Shown: positions 23,656 to 32,391 of the stretch, piece by piece
How positions within the stretch are numbered: position 1 is the stretch's first letter
Layout of the letters: each line of letters begins with the position of its first letter
DNA from: Verrucomicrobiota bacterium
GTDB lineage: Bacteria > Verrucomicrobiota > Verrucomicrobiia > Limisphaerales > J093
Assembly: GCA_029556615.1 (NCBI GenBank)
Contig: JAKQDD010000037.1
Coordinates: 1-33,642, forward strand
Length of the DNA: 33,642 bases
Direction of reading: 5' to 3'
Program-made: the position numbers and the translations under genes
Notes under the pieces: model-generated
Told to the model about the DNA's origin: nothing
Seen by the model: the letters and a program-made list of their open reading frames with translations, nothing else
Database searches by the model: none

Positions 23656-24444
23656 ATGAGCCGTCTCCTGTCGATCGCGACGGCTCTCGCCCTGGCCCAG
23701 TCCGCCATCGGCGCCACGGTCGGCCCCCCGATGGGCCCGCTGCAGCCTCCCGCGCCTGACAACGCCACCGCACCCGGCCAGACTTCAGTCCGCGACCTCG
23801 GCAGCGGACGGCTCCAGGTCGGTTGTGTCACCCTCGATCGCACCCGGCGCACCGTCGCATTCCCCGTCATCGTCAACCAGTCGGCCGGCCCGGTCGAATA
23901 CGCCGTCGTTACCCCGACCGGCAAGATCCACGAGAGCATCTTCCGAACACCGGCCGAACCCCGCGACCTCCAGATTGCTTTCCTGCTCCTCGGCGCCCGA
24001 CCGGTCAACGCCCGGCAATTCGATCTGGACCCTGCCTCGACGCCGCCGGGCGAACCCGTCGCCATCGAAGTCACGTGGCAGCGCCTTGGCCGCTCCTCAC
24101 GAAGATCGCTGGCGGAATGTGTCCGCGTCACCGATCCCCCCGGACGCCTTGCCGAAGGCCCTTGGGTCTACAATGGGTCCTTCATCGTCGAGGGAGTCTT
24201 CGCCGCCCAGGCAACCGGCTCGGTCATCGCCCTCCAGGAAGACCCCGCAGCCCTCATCAACAACCCCCGTCCCGGACGTTTCAACGACGAATTGCATCGC
24301 GTCAATCCCAAGGCGCTGCCTCCGCGAGACAAGCCGGCAACCCTCATCGTCCGCCTCGCCAATTCCCCGGACCCGCACGCGTCGAGGCAAACCCCATCTT
24401 CCACCGACACGCCGCCGACGCCTCTCGACCCCTTGATCCCATGA
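23656..24444 (+). CDS. YdjY-domain secreted protein
   Basis: ATG 23656 begins a signal peptide (MSRLLSIATALALAQSAIGA); the 262-residue product has one YdjY-type domain over residues ~50-240. Visible hallmarks are RTVAFPVIVNQSAGPVEYAV, GKIHESIFRT, LLLGARPV, LAECVRV, GPWVYNGSFIVEG and GSVIALQEDPAALINNP. YdjY-domain proteins are found widely in Planctomycetes and Verrucomicrobia; their biochemical role is unknown. The stop TGA overlaps the next ATG (ATGA), which suggests translational coupling to the downstream cyclase-fold protein. Confidence 0.85.
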   Translation: MSRLLSIATALALAQSAIGATVGPPMGPLQPPAPDNATAPGQTSVRDLGSGRLQVGCVTLDRTRRTVAFPVIVNQSAGPVEYAVVTPTGKIHESIFRTPAEPRDLQIAFLLLGARPVNARQFDLDPASTPPGEPVAIEVTWQRLGRSSRRSLAECVRVTDPPGRLAEGPWVYNGSFIVEGVFAAQATGSVIALQEDPAALINNPRPGRFNDELHRVNPKALPPRDKPATLIVRLANSPDPHASRQTPSSTDTPPTPLDPLIP

Positions 24445-25817
24445 CTAAAGTCCTCGACTTGTGGAATGTGTGCTCAACAGGTCAAGTTTGGCCCCTGCCG
24501 TTCCAGGCCTCCACACCTTCCGTCGAGGACCCTACATTAGCGAGGCGCGGAAGAGAGGGTCCGGAAAGGCAGGGAGGCTTCACGGGATCGCGGACTTGGT
24601 TCGGTCTGAGGCGGCGCCTCGCTAGGCTTCGTTCACCGCGCCCAACTCATGCCTTCGGTACACTCCGCCTCCTGGCCCTCCTCCTCACCGCCTCTGCCCT
24701 CGCCCAAACCGCAACGCCCGTGACCCGCATCGCGCCTGCCGCGGATCTCTCCCTGCGCCATGAGGCGCAACGGGCCATCGACCGCGGCCTGGCCGCCCTC
24801 TTGAGTCGACAGGACCCTGCCGGTTGGTGGTCCTCCCCCGATCACCCCGCACTCACCGCCCTGGCGCTCACGGCCTTCATGGGCGATCCCTCGGGACGCT
24901 ACCGCACTAACCCCCACCCCGCCCTCGCCCGCGCCTGGGGTTTTTTGCGCGCCTCCGCCCAACCCGACGGCGGCATCCACCGCGGCGCTCTGCCCAACTA
25001 CAACACCGCCATCTCCGCCACCGCCCTCGCCCTGGCCAACCAACCCGGGGACGAAGACCTGCTCCGACGCGCCCGCGCCTACCTCGTCCGCTCCCAGAAC
25101 GATTTCGGCGAGCCCGGCCGCCTCGATACCCCCCTGGACGGAGGTGTCGGCTACGGAGACCGCAACGCGCACTCGGATCTCAACAATACCCTCGTCGCCC
25201 TCGAAGCACTCCGCGCCACCGAGCACCTCGATCGCGACCGCCCCGCCTCCGAACGCGCCGACTTGAACTGGGACGCAGCCATCCGGTTCATCCAAACGTG
25301 CCAGAACCTCCCCACCCACAACCGGGAACCGTGGGTGTCAACCGATCCCCAAGACCGGGGCGGATTCGTCTACTACCCGGGCCATAGCATGGCCGGCGGC
25401 GAAACCAACGTCGCCACCGGCAAGATCGCCCTCCGATCCTATGGCACGATCAGTTACGCCGGACTCCTGAGTTACCTCTACGCGCGCCTTGACCGCAATG
25501 ACCCGCGCGTCACCGCGGTCATCGCCTGGCTCCGCAACAACTACACCCTCGACGAGAATCCAGGCATGGGCGCCCAGGGGCTGTACTACTACTTCCATCT
25601 CCAGGCCAAAGCGCTCCAAGCCCTCGGCACCGAAACTCTCGAGGTCCAGGGCAAACGCCGCATCGCCTGGCGCCGCGAATTGGTCCTGCGCCTCATCAAC
25701 CTCCAGCAGTCTGATGGCTCGTGGTCCAATGACAACAACCGCTGGTGGGAAAAGGACCCCTGCCTCGTCACCGCCTACACCGTCAGCGCCCTCAATCTCG
25801 CCTGCCAAGGCTTGTGA
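24441..25817 (+). CDS. Second squalene-cyclase-fold secreted protein with repeat-derived N-terminus
   Basis: The only in-frame ATG near the 5' end is 24441, overlapping the YdjY stop. From there, codons 3-61 are repeat R2, followed by a signal-peptide-like stretch (LRLLALLLTASALAQ, residues ~75-90) and a cyclase-fold barrel: AIDRGLAALLSRQDPAGWWS, AWGFLRASAQPDGGIH, GGVGYGDR, FIQTCQN, GMGAQGLYYYFH, LINLQQSDGSWSN. No DxDD cyclase motif is seen. Either the protein is made with a 74-residue leader that hides its signal peptide, or the native start was lost when R2 arrived, or a non-ATG start (for example CTG 24672) is used. The full frame is 458 residues. Confidence 0.7.
   Translation: MTKVLDLWNVCSTGQVWPLPFQASTPSVEDPTLARRGREGPERQGGFTGSRTWFGLRRRLARLRSPRPTHAFGTLRLLALLLTASALAQTATPVTRIAPAADLSLRHEAQRAIDRGLAALLSRQDPAGWWSSPDHPALTALALTAFMGDPSGRYRTNPHPALARAWGFLRASAQPDGGIHRGALPNYNTAISATALALANQPGDEDLLRRARAYLVRSQNDFGEPGRLDTPLDGGVGYGDRNAHSDLNNTLVALEALRATEHLDRDRPASERADLNWDAAIRFIQTCQNLPTHNREPWVSTDPQDRGGFVYYPGHSMAGGETNVATGKIALRSYGTISYAGLLSYLYARLDRNDPRVTAVIAWLRNNYTLDENPGMGAQGLYYYFHLQAKALQALGTETLEVQGKRRIAWRRELVLRLINLQQSDGSWSNDNNRWWEKDPCLVTAYTVSALNLACQGL
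24447..24624 (+). repeat. R composite hairpin repeat, copy R2
   Basis: AAAGTCCTCGAC (24447-24458) pairs with GTCGAGGACCCT (24522-24533) with minor mismatches at the outer end. TAGCGAGGCGC (24538-24548) pairs perfectly with GCGCCTCGCTA (24614-24624). The interior (TGTGGAATGTGT, CAACAGGTCAAGTTTGGCCC, GTTCCAGGC) matches the other copies, and the second stem is of the R3 subtype. It starts three bases after the YdjY stop and is read in frame at the beginning of the next gene. Confidence 0.85.
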
Positions 25818-25820
25818 AGA

Positions 25821-25889
25821 CCGGTGCGCCGGTGCGCCGGTCCGCCGGTCCGCCGGTCCGCCGGTGCGCCGGTGCGCCAGTGCGCCGGT
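25821..25889 (+). repeat. 8-bp tandem repeat (CCGGTGCG/CCGGTCCG)
   Basis: Eight consecutive 8-bp units, alternating between CCGGTGCG and CCGGTCCG with one CCAGTGCG, then a partial unit. It starts 3 bases after the stop codon of the cyclase-fold gene. Because 8 is not a multiple of 3 and the array is outside the gene, copy-number change would not alter the protein. It is probably a slippage-prone minisatellite. Confidence 0.85.
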
Positions 25890-25930
25890 AGAGCGCGCTG
25901 TCCCCAGTGCGCCGCGGCGAAGCCGGCTCG

Positions 25931-26177
25931 GCCGCCTCCCCCAATCGGTGATCCGCCCCGAATCTGCGCGGAGTTAATTCCTCGCCGATTCAGGACGGAG
26001 CGCAGATTAGACTGCCTCGCGAAGCCACCTCTGCCGCCTCCCCCAATCGGTGATCCGCCCCGAATCTGTGCGGAGATAGTCCCTCGCCGATTCAGGACGG
26101 AGCGCAGATTAGACCGCCTCGCGAAGCCACCTCTGCCGCCTCCCCCAATCGGTGATCCGCCCCGAATCTGTGCGGGG
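25931..26177 (+). repeat. 102-bp tandem repeat, 2.4 units, hairpin-forming
   Basis: Units begin GCCGCCTCCCCCAATCGGTG at 25931, 26033 and 26135 (exact period 102 bp); the third is cut off after about 43 bp. Each full unit holds AATCTG(C/T)GC and GCGCAGATT (25961-25969 with 26000-26008 in unit 1), a 9-bp inverted repeat, and also AATCGG/CCGATT. The array ends 8 bp before the stop of the convergent gene. With the 8-bp array it makes up nearly the whole 368-bp gap between two convergent genes, so the hairpins could stop transcription from both sides. Confidence 0.85.
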
Positions 26178-26185
26178 ATTCTGCT

Positions 26186-29100
26186 CTACCGCCACGCGCA
26201 CAGGCTCTCGACGTGCGCCGCCGAGCCGTCCCGAAGCCATCCGTCAAGCTGCGCAGGGTCCTTCAACTGCTGCCCCCGCATTCGGGAGACCACGAGAAAC
26301 CGACAGCTCACCTCCGGCAACGTCGTCATGTCTCCCCACAGCTTCTCGAACTGCGCCACCGGGAACACGTCCTCCTGACCGTGCCCCCAGCGTTTCTTGA
26401 CCTCTTTGAGCGTTATATACGTGGGCAAACGGGCGGCCAGGGCGCGCACCGCCGCCCCTGTCTTTTCCGGGTTCGACAGGTCCGCACGTTCGAGTCCGAA
26501 AACCCGCAACAACGCCTCGAGATCGATCCACGTCGTCATCGTGTTGTAGTAGGACAGGTCGAACTCGTCCTCCTCGCGCGGCATCGCCAGACCCTCGACC
26601 AGCCGAAGCCGGTCCTGCACCCGGGCCAACCCGCCGCCGCGATCGTCGATCCGCCGGGCAATCACCTCGAACGACAAACAAGCACCTGACTGGACGTGCA
26701 AGCCCAGCACCGCCGGATCGACGTCCGCCCCCAGCGTGTCGATGTTGTGCAGCATCAGGTAGCGCAGCTGGGGACGATCCTCCCACAATCGTTCGAGCAC
26801 GCCGTTTCGCAGCAGATTCGCCACCTCGAACCAGTGCCCCACCGGGTGCAGACACTGGCCCGGCACATTGTCGGTGTAGTCACTCCCCTCGCCCGCGCGA
26901 CATGCCCACTGGATCAACGCCGCCCGCAGGCTGTCGCGGACCTTCTGCGCTTGTTCATCCAACAGTTGCTGCGGCATCTCCTCCCACGCAAAGTGCAGAT
27001 CCCGCACCATCGGAATCAGCCGCAATCCCACGGCGCGTCCCGGCGACAGCAGCAACGGCCCCTCGTAACCGTAGTTCCCCTGGCGCGCCAGGAACTCCTC
27101 GATAGGCCCGTGCGTCAGGTAGCTCGTCGTCAGCACATGCGGCAGCCATGCCCCCCAACGGCGGCTCACCCGACGGCTTTTCGCCAGATGCACCTCGCTG
27201 AACGTCCGATGCTGTCCTCCCAGCTTGCAGAACGGATGCAGCGCCTTAACCACACCCGCCCCCTGCGTCCACCGGCTGGCCGCACCCGCCGCCAGGCTGA
27301 CCACCGCCACCGCCCCCCCCGCCAGCAACTCGCGCCCCACGGCCTCCGCCTCCCCCGCCGCCCGCCCGGTCGCGTCCACCACGTCCTCGAGATCCACATC
27401 CCGGATCTCCGACGCCGCGGGAAGCCGGTTCTGCGCCAGCCCGATCCGGCCCGAGCGCAAATCAGTCCGGATCTGCTCGTGTTGCGCCAGATCAAACCCA
27501 TGCCGCTCGAGCAGCGCCGCCAACGTCGGCCCCCCCGCCGCCTCGCTCCTCGCCCGCGGGATCAACCGCTCAAACAACTCCTGGACCACCCCGCCAAACT
27601 CGGGGCGACGACGACACGACGCCGCCAGCAGATCCAGTTCCGCCCGCCGCGACGGGCTCAGCGTGTGCAGCTCGCGCCGCAGCATCGGCGGCACCGTCAG
27701 CCCATAGTAACCGGGGGGCATCAGCCCTTCCCCGCCCGGAACCAGATCGGCATAGGTACCCCGCTCGTTGATCGAGAAGTCGTAGACCACCGGATCCATC
27801 GCGAAGGGCAAGGCCTGCTGCAGCCCCCGCTTCGTTTCCTGCATGATCTCCCCAAGCCGATCCTGCGCGCACCCCTTGCGCCGCGGGTCAAAAATGAAAC
27901 CCATCCCACCCCCCGACATCCCTCCCAACATCCAAAACCCCCAGAAATCGTCCCCATACTCAGCCCGCGCCCGCCCGATCAAGGCCTCCGTGTACGCGTT
28001 GCTCGCCCAGGGAATGATCGTTTGAATCGGCCCCTCGAAGTTCCGCGCGGTTGCTGCGCCGATGGCCCGCACATCCCCGCGCCGCAGCGCCGCCAGGATC
28101 TCGTCGAGTATCCCCAGGGCCGCCTGCCGGCCTTCCCATTCCGCCGCACCCCGCAGCAGGTATTTCTCCGTCACCATCTCGAGGATCGGCCCCACGTTTT
28201 GCGCCATCCCCCCATGCACCAGCACCAGGCTCTCCTGCAGACACCGGCGCGTCGCCTCGGACACCGTCTCCGGTCCGAGAAGCTGGTGCCGCGGCAGGAG
28301 ACAACCCCGGCTCACCCCCCACTCCGGATCTCCCTCCGCCGCCAAAACACCCCGGATCAGTTTCATCCCCGGCCAAACCCCGCCTGAGTCCTGCCAGCCG
28401 CCCCCGGACCCCCCAAGCCATTCACCCAGAATCGCCCGGGCCGCCACCAGCCGGCGCTCGTGCTCCTCCAGCGCCCCGATCAGCGAGCTCGCCTGGCGCG
28501 TCGCCCGCATGCAGACCGCGATCAACGACGCCAGCAGCGTGGTCGAAACCGCCAGACGCGATCCCTTCGGAATCCCATTCACGTTGCTGACGATCTCGAG
28601 GCCGCGGGCCGGGGCCACGATCCGATGCAGCAACGCCTCGAGGCTCTGCCCCGAACCCTCGATCCCGGGCGGAACAATCCCGGCGGCAATCACCGCCGCC
28701 TTCAATAACCCCAGGTAGTCCTTCGCAAAATCAAAGACCTCGCCCAGTTCGCTGATGTCCGCCGTCGCCCCCAGATCGACGCTCGTCAGCCGCAGTATCG
28801 GCTCGTCCAACACCCGCAAATACACCTCGACCGGCGGCCGGGTCTCCGCGTCCCGCCCGCGCACGCCAAGGTCGATCGACACGTTCAACACTCGCGCACC
28901 CTCGGGATAGTCCATCCCCAGAAAGAAAATGTCGCTCCAGCCACAGTGCGACAGATCCATCCGCACCGGGGTCCGCTCCCGAAGGATCGGGTACGGGCCC
29001 GTGCCCCCCGGCCGATCGAGCATCTCCGGCCGGATCCGAAGCGGTTGGTCCGCCGGATGCCCCATCCGGAACATCCACTGGTTGCCACGAACCGAGCGCA

Positions 29101-29506
29101 CGCTCCTCCGAACCTGGTCCGCCAGGGTCTGAAACGCCAGCCGATGATAAGCCGCCGCCAATCCGCTCGAAAGCGCATCGCTCGGCCCTTCATTCGCCTG
29201 GGAGGACAGCAAACCGGCGATCGCCTCCTCGAACCGCCGCTGGAGTAGATGCTCGTAACTCCGAAACGGAATCAGCCCCTTCACCGGCAACTCCGGCCGC
29301 CGGGGCGCGTGAAAGCGATGGATCGCATACAGGAAAAACAAAGCCCGCACCCGGGCATAGAGATTGTCCGAGTGCCGGCGAAACGCCTCGAGCGCCGCCG
29401 CTTCCCTCAACAACTCAGCCAGGGTCGCCCCCCGGCAGACCGCGTCCAGAGACTGATCGCGGACTGCGCGATCCTCGGCCGTGATCAGGCTGACCAGGAT
29501 GCTCAT
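26186..29506 (-). CDS. Sugar kinase (fucokinase-like GHMP) / UGPase-like pyrophosphorylase fusion
   Basis: The 1,106-residue cytoplasmic protein has an N-terminal helical part, then a GHMP-kinase region: [19 protein letters not shown] and [10 protein letters not shown] near 180-215 (like the start of L-fucokinases), [16 protein letters not shown] near 306-322 (phosphate-binding motif 2) and [14 protein letters not shown] near 525-540 (motif 3). The C-terminal part (~720-1090) resembles eukaryotic-type UGPase/UAP nucleotidyltransferases: [25 protein letters not shown] near 917-930 and [11 protein letters not shown]. The domain order is the reverse of FKP. It would phosphorylate a sugar at C1 and then attach a nucleotide; the sugar is unknown. 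It starts 30 nt after the GalU-like gene, so the two probably form an operon. Confidence 0.72.
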   Translation of the reverse strand: MSILVSLITAEDRAVRDQSLDAVCRGATLAELLREAAALEAFRRHSDNLYARVRALFFLYAIHRFHAPRRPELPVKGLIPFRSYEHLLQRRFEEAIAGLLSSQANEGPSDALSSGLAAAYHRLAFQTLADQVRRSVRSVRGNQWMFRMGHPADQPLRIRPEMLDRPGGTGPYPILRERTPVRMDLSHCGWSDIFFLGMDYPEGARVLNVSIDLGVRGRDAETRPPVEVYLRVLDEPILRLTSVDLGATADISELGEVFDFAKDYLGLLKAAVIAAGIVPPGIEGSGQSLEALLHRIVAPARGLEIVSNVNGIPKGSRLAVSTTLLASLIAVCMRATRQASSLIGALEEHERRLVAARAILGEWLGGSGGGWQDSGGVWPGMKLIRGVLAAEGDPEWGVSRGCLLPRHQLLGPETVSEATRRCLQESLVLVHGGMAQNVGPILEMVTEKYLLRGAAEWEGRQAALGILDEILAALRRGDVRAIGAATARNFEGPIQTIIPWASNAYTEALIGRARAEYGDDFWGFWMLGGMSGGGMGFIFDPRRKGCAQDRLGEIMQETKRGLQQALPFAMDPVVYDFSINERGTYADLVPGGEGLMPPGYYGLTVPPMLRRELHTLSPSRRAELDLLAASCRRRPEFGGVVQELFERLIPRARSEAAGGPTLAALLERHGFDLAQHEQIRTDLRSGRIGLAQNRLPAASEIRDVDLEDVVDATGRAAGEAEAVGRELLAGGAVAVVSLAAGAASRWTQGAGVVKALHPFCKLGGQHRTFSEVHLAKSRRVSRRWGAWLPHVLTTSYLTHGPIEEFLARQGNYGYEGPLLLSPGRAVGLRLIPMVRDLHFAWEEMPQQLLDEQAQKVRDSLRAALIQWACRAGEGSDYTDNVPGQCLHPVGHWFEVANLLRNGVLERLWEDRPQLRYLMLHNIDTLGADVDPAVLGLHVQSGACLSFEVIARRIDDRGGGLARVQDRLRLVEGLAMPREEDEFDLSYYNTMTTWIDLEALLRVFGLERADLSNPEKTGAAVRALAARLPTYITLKEVKKRWGHGQEDVFPVAQFEKLWGDMTTLPEVSCRFLVVSRMRGQQLKDPAQLDGWLRDGSAAHVESLCAWR

Positions 29507-29536
29507 GAACTGTTCGTGTTCTGCCCCCCTGCCGCT

Positions 29537-30382
29537 TCAACGACGACGCTCCGCCACCAGTTCCAGAAGACTGGCCAGCACTTCGTCACGATCCCTGCCC
29601 TCGAGCGCCAACGCCAGTTGCGCCGTCAGCAAACCATACGCAATCCCAATGTCGAATCGACGGCCCCGCAGCTCGACCGCCAAATATCGCTCCTGCCCCG
29701 CCAGCACCGCCAGCGCCGCCGACAGCGAAACACCCTCCGCGGCGCCCGCCCCCGACAATCGCTCGGCCAGAATCCCCATCAGCCCCCGCGTCAGCACGTG
29801 CATCCCAAAAAAACAAAGATAGTGACCCGCCCGCAGCCCCGGCACCAATAACCGTTGCTCGGCTTCGGTCGGCGTCGGCTTCTCAACCACGCTGTCCACC
29901 CGATACAGCCCCCGGCGCGCCCCGTCGAGACGGCCGCCCACCGCCCCAAAATACGGCAGCTTGCTCTCGTGCGTGGCCTGAACCGCCGACACGCTGCAGC
30001 CCTCCGCCCGCGCCACTTCCACCAACTGCTGCGCGCAGGTCTTCGCCTCCCGGCTCACATACAAATGGTCGCCCACCAGCAGCAGAAACGGGTCCTCCCC
30101 GGTAAACCCGCGGGCGCACAACACCGCATGCCCGTACCCCCGCGGCTCCTGCTGCTCCGTGAAATGCAGCCTGCCCCCATGCGCTCCCGCCGCCTCACGG
30201 TACGCCGTCTCATCCCCGGGATGCACGACCACACACAGGTCCTCGATCCCCGCAGCGAACACCTCCTCGACCACAATCTGCAGCGCGGTCTTCGATGTCC
30301 CATCCCGGTCCACCAACGATTGCAGCGGCAGCGTCCGCTGGTGCGCCCCGGCGGCGGTGATGACAGCCTTCTTGATATCCAC
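29537..30382 (-). CDS. GalU-like sugar nucleotidyltransferase
   Basis: The family's usual start next to KKAVITAAG favours GTG 30382 ([12 protein letters not shown]), giving 281 residues; a longer frame to 30478 adds low-complexity sequence. Motifs are the nucleotide-binding loop [12 protein letters not shown] (diverged from GxGTRxLP), [31 protein letters not shown] with the metal-binding Asp, [18 protein letters not shown] and FFGMHVL. The expected reaction is UTP plus glucose-1-phosphate giving UDP-glucose and pyrophosphate. The altered glycine loop leaves the substrate, and even activity, uncertain. It is co-oriented with, and 30 nt from, the kinase-pyrophosphorylase gene, and diverges from apbE. 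Confidence 0.8.
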   Translation of the reverse strand: MDIKKAVITAAGAHQRTLPLQSLVDRDGTSKTALQIVVEEVFAAGIEDLCVVVHPGDETAYREAAGAHGGRLHFTEQQEPRGYGHAVLCARGFTGEDPFLLLVGDHLYVSREAKTCAQQLVEVARAEGCSVSAVQATHESKLPYFGAVGGRLDGARRGLYRVDSVVEKPTPTEAEQRLLVPGLRAGHYLCFFGMHVLTRGLMGILAERLSGAGAAEGVSLSAALAVLAGQERYLAVELRGRRFDIGIAYGLLTAQLALALEGRDRDEVLASLLELVAERRR

Positions 30383-30541
30383 GGTGAAAAACAATTTGAC
30401 GGTTGCCCTCGGACGCCGGGAGCTTGGCCCAACCCTTAACCCCCCGTCAATTCCCGCCTGCAACCCCGGCGACGGCAAACAACTTCGTCGTGCGCGAAAT
30501 CAACGCGCTTTTCCCCCTCGCCGTGGCTACAGTCGGTCCCC

Positions 30542-31600
30542 ATGAAACGCGCCTGGCACCCGCGCCCACACTGCATCCTCGGCGGCTGCCTCCTGCTGGC
30601 GGCGGCCTCGTGCACCACACCCCATCGAGCGGCCCTCGAGCGGTTCGAATACTGGGAACCCCAAATGGGCATGCCCTTCCGCATCGTCCTCTACGCACCC
30701 AACCCGGCCGCCGCCCAAGCCGCCGCCAAGGCCGCCTTCAACCGCATCGCCGCACTCAACGCACTCCTCAGCGACTACGAGGACGACAGTGAGCTCTCCA
30801 AGCTGTCGCGCACGGCGGGGACCGGCCGATTCGTGCCGCTCAGCCAAGACCTTTGGCGGGTGCTCACACGGGCTCAGGCCATCGCGCGCCGCAGCGACGG
30901 AGCGTTCGATGTCACCGTGGGACCTTGCGTCCAGTTGTGGCGGCGCGCCCGGCGACAACGCGCCCTGCCCGAGCCGACAAGGCTCGCCGATGCCCGAAAA
31001 GCGGTCGGCTACAAGCACCTCACTCTCGATCCCCGCACCCGATCCGCCCGGCTTCACGCGCCCGGAATGCGACTTGACCTCGGCGGGATCGCCAAGGGTT
31101 ACGCCCTCGATGAAGCCCTCGCCGTGCTTCGCACCCGCGGCTTATCGAGCGCTCTCGTCGCCGCCGGCGGCGACCTCGTGGTCGGTAATCCGCCGCCGGG
31201 CAAGAAAGGCTGGCGCATCGAAGTCGCACCGCTCGATGCCCCGGGAGCGCCCCCCGCCCGCCACGTGCTCCTCCGGAACCAGGCCCTCGCCACCTCGGGC
31301 GACCTCTATCAGCGGGTTGAAATCGACGGACGCCGGTACTCGCACATCGTGGATCCGCACACGGGAATCGGACTGACCGACCACGCCCTCGTGACCGTGA
31401 TCGCCGACGACGGCATGACCGCCGACGCGCTGGCAACGGCGGTCAGCGTTCTTGGCCCCGCGTCCGGCTTCCGGCTCGTGGACAAGGAAAGGCACGCCGC
31501 GGCACTCATGGCCCGCCAACCGGAGAACGCCATCGAACTCAGTGAGACCCGGGCGTTCCGCCGGTTCCTTGAAGCCGGACCCCGCGCGACATCCCAATGA
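30542..31600 (+). CDS. apbE: FAD:protein FMN transferase (ApbE), lipoprotein
   Basis: This 352-residue ApbE-family enzyme attaches FMN from FAD covalently to a Thr/Ser of periplasmic flavoproteins such as NqrB, NqrC and RnfG. It has a signal peptide with Cys24 (LLLAAASC), so it is probably an anchored lipoprotein. Family motifs are present: GMPFRIVLY, LSDYEDDSELSKLS, LDLGGIAKGYALD (~183-195), LVAAGGDL, GDLYQ, SHIVDPHTGIG (~268-278) and the Mg-binding DDGMTADALATA (~288-299). No target flavoprotein is in the window. TACAGT at 30528-30533 lies 8 nt before the ATG and may be the -10 box of a nearly leaderless transcript; the -35 is weak. Confidence 0.92.
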   Translation: MKRAWHPRPHCILGGCLLLAAASCTTPHRAALERFEYWEPQMGMPFRIVLYAPNPAAAQAAAKAAFNRIAALNALLSDYEDDSELSKLSRTAGTGRFVPLSQDLWRVLTRAQAIARRSDGAFDVTVGPCVQLWRRARRQRALPEPTRLADARKAVGYKHLTLDPRTRSARLHAPGMRLDLGGIAKGYALDEALAVLRTRGLSSALVAAGGDLVVGNPPPGKKGWRIEVAPLDAPGAPPARHVLLRNQALATSGDLYQRVEIDGRRYSHIVDPHTGIGLTDHALVTVIADDGMTADALATAVSVLGPASGFRLVDKERHAAALMARQPENAIELSETRAFRRFLEAGPRATSQ

Positions 31601-31810
31601 CCGCGAAGAGAGCGCCCCGCCAGATGCCAGCGCAGCCCTGCCGGAGCGGCGCCTTGTGCGCCGGCAGCTCGATCACGCTCTCGAGACCCGACCATTCCCA
31701 ACCCATCACGTGCCCGGATCCTCGCCTAACGCCTGCGGCGCGAACGTACGCCATCGGCTCCTGGTGGGTTTTCACCTTGAAGGCGCGTGGCGTGTCGGCT
31801 CCGGGGTGGC

Positions 31811-31828
31811 CCGCCCGCAAGCGGGCGG
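31811..31828. repeat. Short GC hairpin downstream of apbE
   Basis: CCGCCCGC (31811-31818) and GCGGGCGG (31821-31828) form a perfect 8-bp stem with an AA loop, 210 nt after the apbE stop and next to B copy 2. It has no T-run, so it is at best a weak terminator. I see nothing else recognisable in 31601-31810. Confidence 0.5.
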
Positions 31829-31831
31829 CCT

Positions 31832-31967
31832 CTATAGGGTTTGGAGGGAGCGGGCCCGCCCCGGGGGCGGGCTTTCAAATCCGCGAAAACCCCGGACTGG
31901 GCGGCTCGATGCGCATGGTCAAGCCCAGGAGGTTGAGCCGCAAGGGACGCTTACGCGCGGATTCGGG
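31832..31967 (+). repeat. B repeat, copy 2
   Basis: Runs from TATAGGGTTTGGAGGGA through GGGGGCGGGCTTTCAAATCC and CCCAGGAGGTTGAGCCGCAA to ACGCTTACGCGCGGATTCGG. It is colinear with copy 1 at 20.4 kb and inverted relative to copy 3 at 13.6 kb. The block GCCCAGGAGGTTGAGCCGCA is identical in copies 1 and 2. Confidence 0.8.
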
Positions 31968-31982
31968 ACGTGCGCTTGCCGT

Positions 31983-32011
31983 TTGCCTTCAGTGGGCAGT
32001 CCGATTACAAT
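31983..32011 (+). promoter_or_regulatory. Predicted promoter ahead of a truncated start
   Basis: TTGCCT (31983-31988) and TACAAT (32006-32011) are 17 nt apart, a good sigma70-type match. An ATG follows 7 nt later at 32019, but the frame it opens soon runs into the palindrome and repeat R1 and has no recognisable product. The promoter may belong to a gene broken by repeat arrival, or drive a transcript into the PQQ-like gene at 32392. Confidence 0.4.
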
Positions 32012-32093
32012 CCGGCCGATGCAGTCGACTGCTGTGGTACGTATTGCAGGGTTCGAAAGTAACCGGACAGGTGACAGATCCCCTCTCCCTGTC

Positions 32094-32147
32094 TCCCTCT
32101 CCCCAACCCCTTTGCACCGCTTCGCGGGCGCGGGTTGGGGAGAGGGA
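32094..32147. repeat. Perfect 16-bp inverted repeat
   Basis: TCCCTCTCCCCAACCC (32094-32109) is exactly complementary to GGGTTGGGGAGAGGGA (32132-32147) around a 22-nt loop, with weaker pyrimidine/purine pairing extending outwards. It could form a strong stem in RNA or single-stranded DNA. It is unrelated in sequence to R and B, and lies in the same repeat-filled gap. Confidence 0.8.
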
Positions 32148-32194
32148 AGGGGTGAGGGGTGTCTGCTTCCTTGTGCACTCATCCGTAGGTCCGG

Positions 32195-32387
32195 CGCGCC
32201 TCGCCAGAGTCCTCGACTTCTGGAATGTGTCGTCAACAGGTCAAGTTTGGCCCCTGCTGTCCGAAACCCGCCACCCTCCTTCCGTCGAGGACTCTACATT
32301 AGCGAGGCGCGGAAAGGACGATGCGCAGGCACAGCAGGGTCTTCATGGGCCTGGGGACTCGACTCGGTCTGAGGTGGCGCCTCGCTA
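32195..32387 (+). repeat. R composite hairpin repeat, copy R1
   Basis: This is the most complete copy. CGCGCCTCGC (32195-32204) pairs with GCGAGGCGCG (32302-32311) and encloses AGAGTCCTCGAC (32206-32217) paired with GTCGAGGACTCT (32284-32295), giving a long interrupted stem. TAGCGAGGCGC (32300-32310) can instead pair with GCGCCTCGCTA (32377-32387), so the middle arm has two mutually exclusive partners. It ends 4 bp before the ATG of the PQQ-like gene. Confidence 0.88.
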
Positions 32388-32391
32388 GCCC

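Noticed and set aside
23557..24624. An open frame (VLDLWN...TGQVWP) shared by R copies as a possible mobile small protein
   Set aside because: The frame is shared at the left end only; indels in the second hairpin put the copies in different frames, and R3 is interrupted by a stop there.
25821..26177. CRISPR array
   Set aside because: The units are directly adjacent with no unique spacers; these are simple 8-bp and 102-bp tandem repeats.
26696..28387. 563-codon plus-strand frame opposite the kinase fusion
   Set aside because: Gln/Arg/Pro-rich shadow frame without any motif; the minus strand carries GHMP and nucleotidyltransferase motifs.
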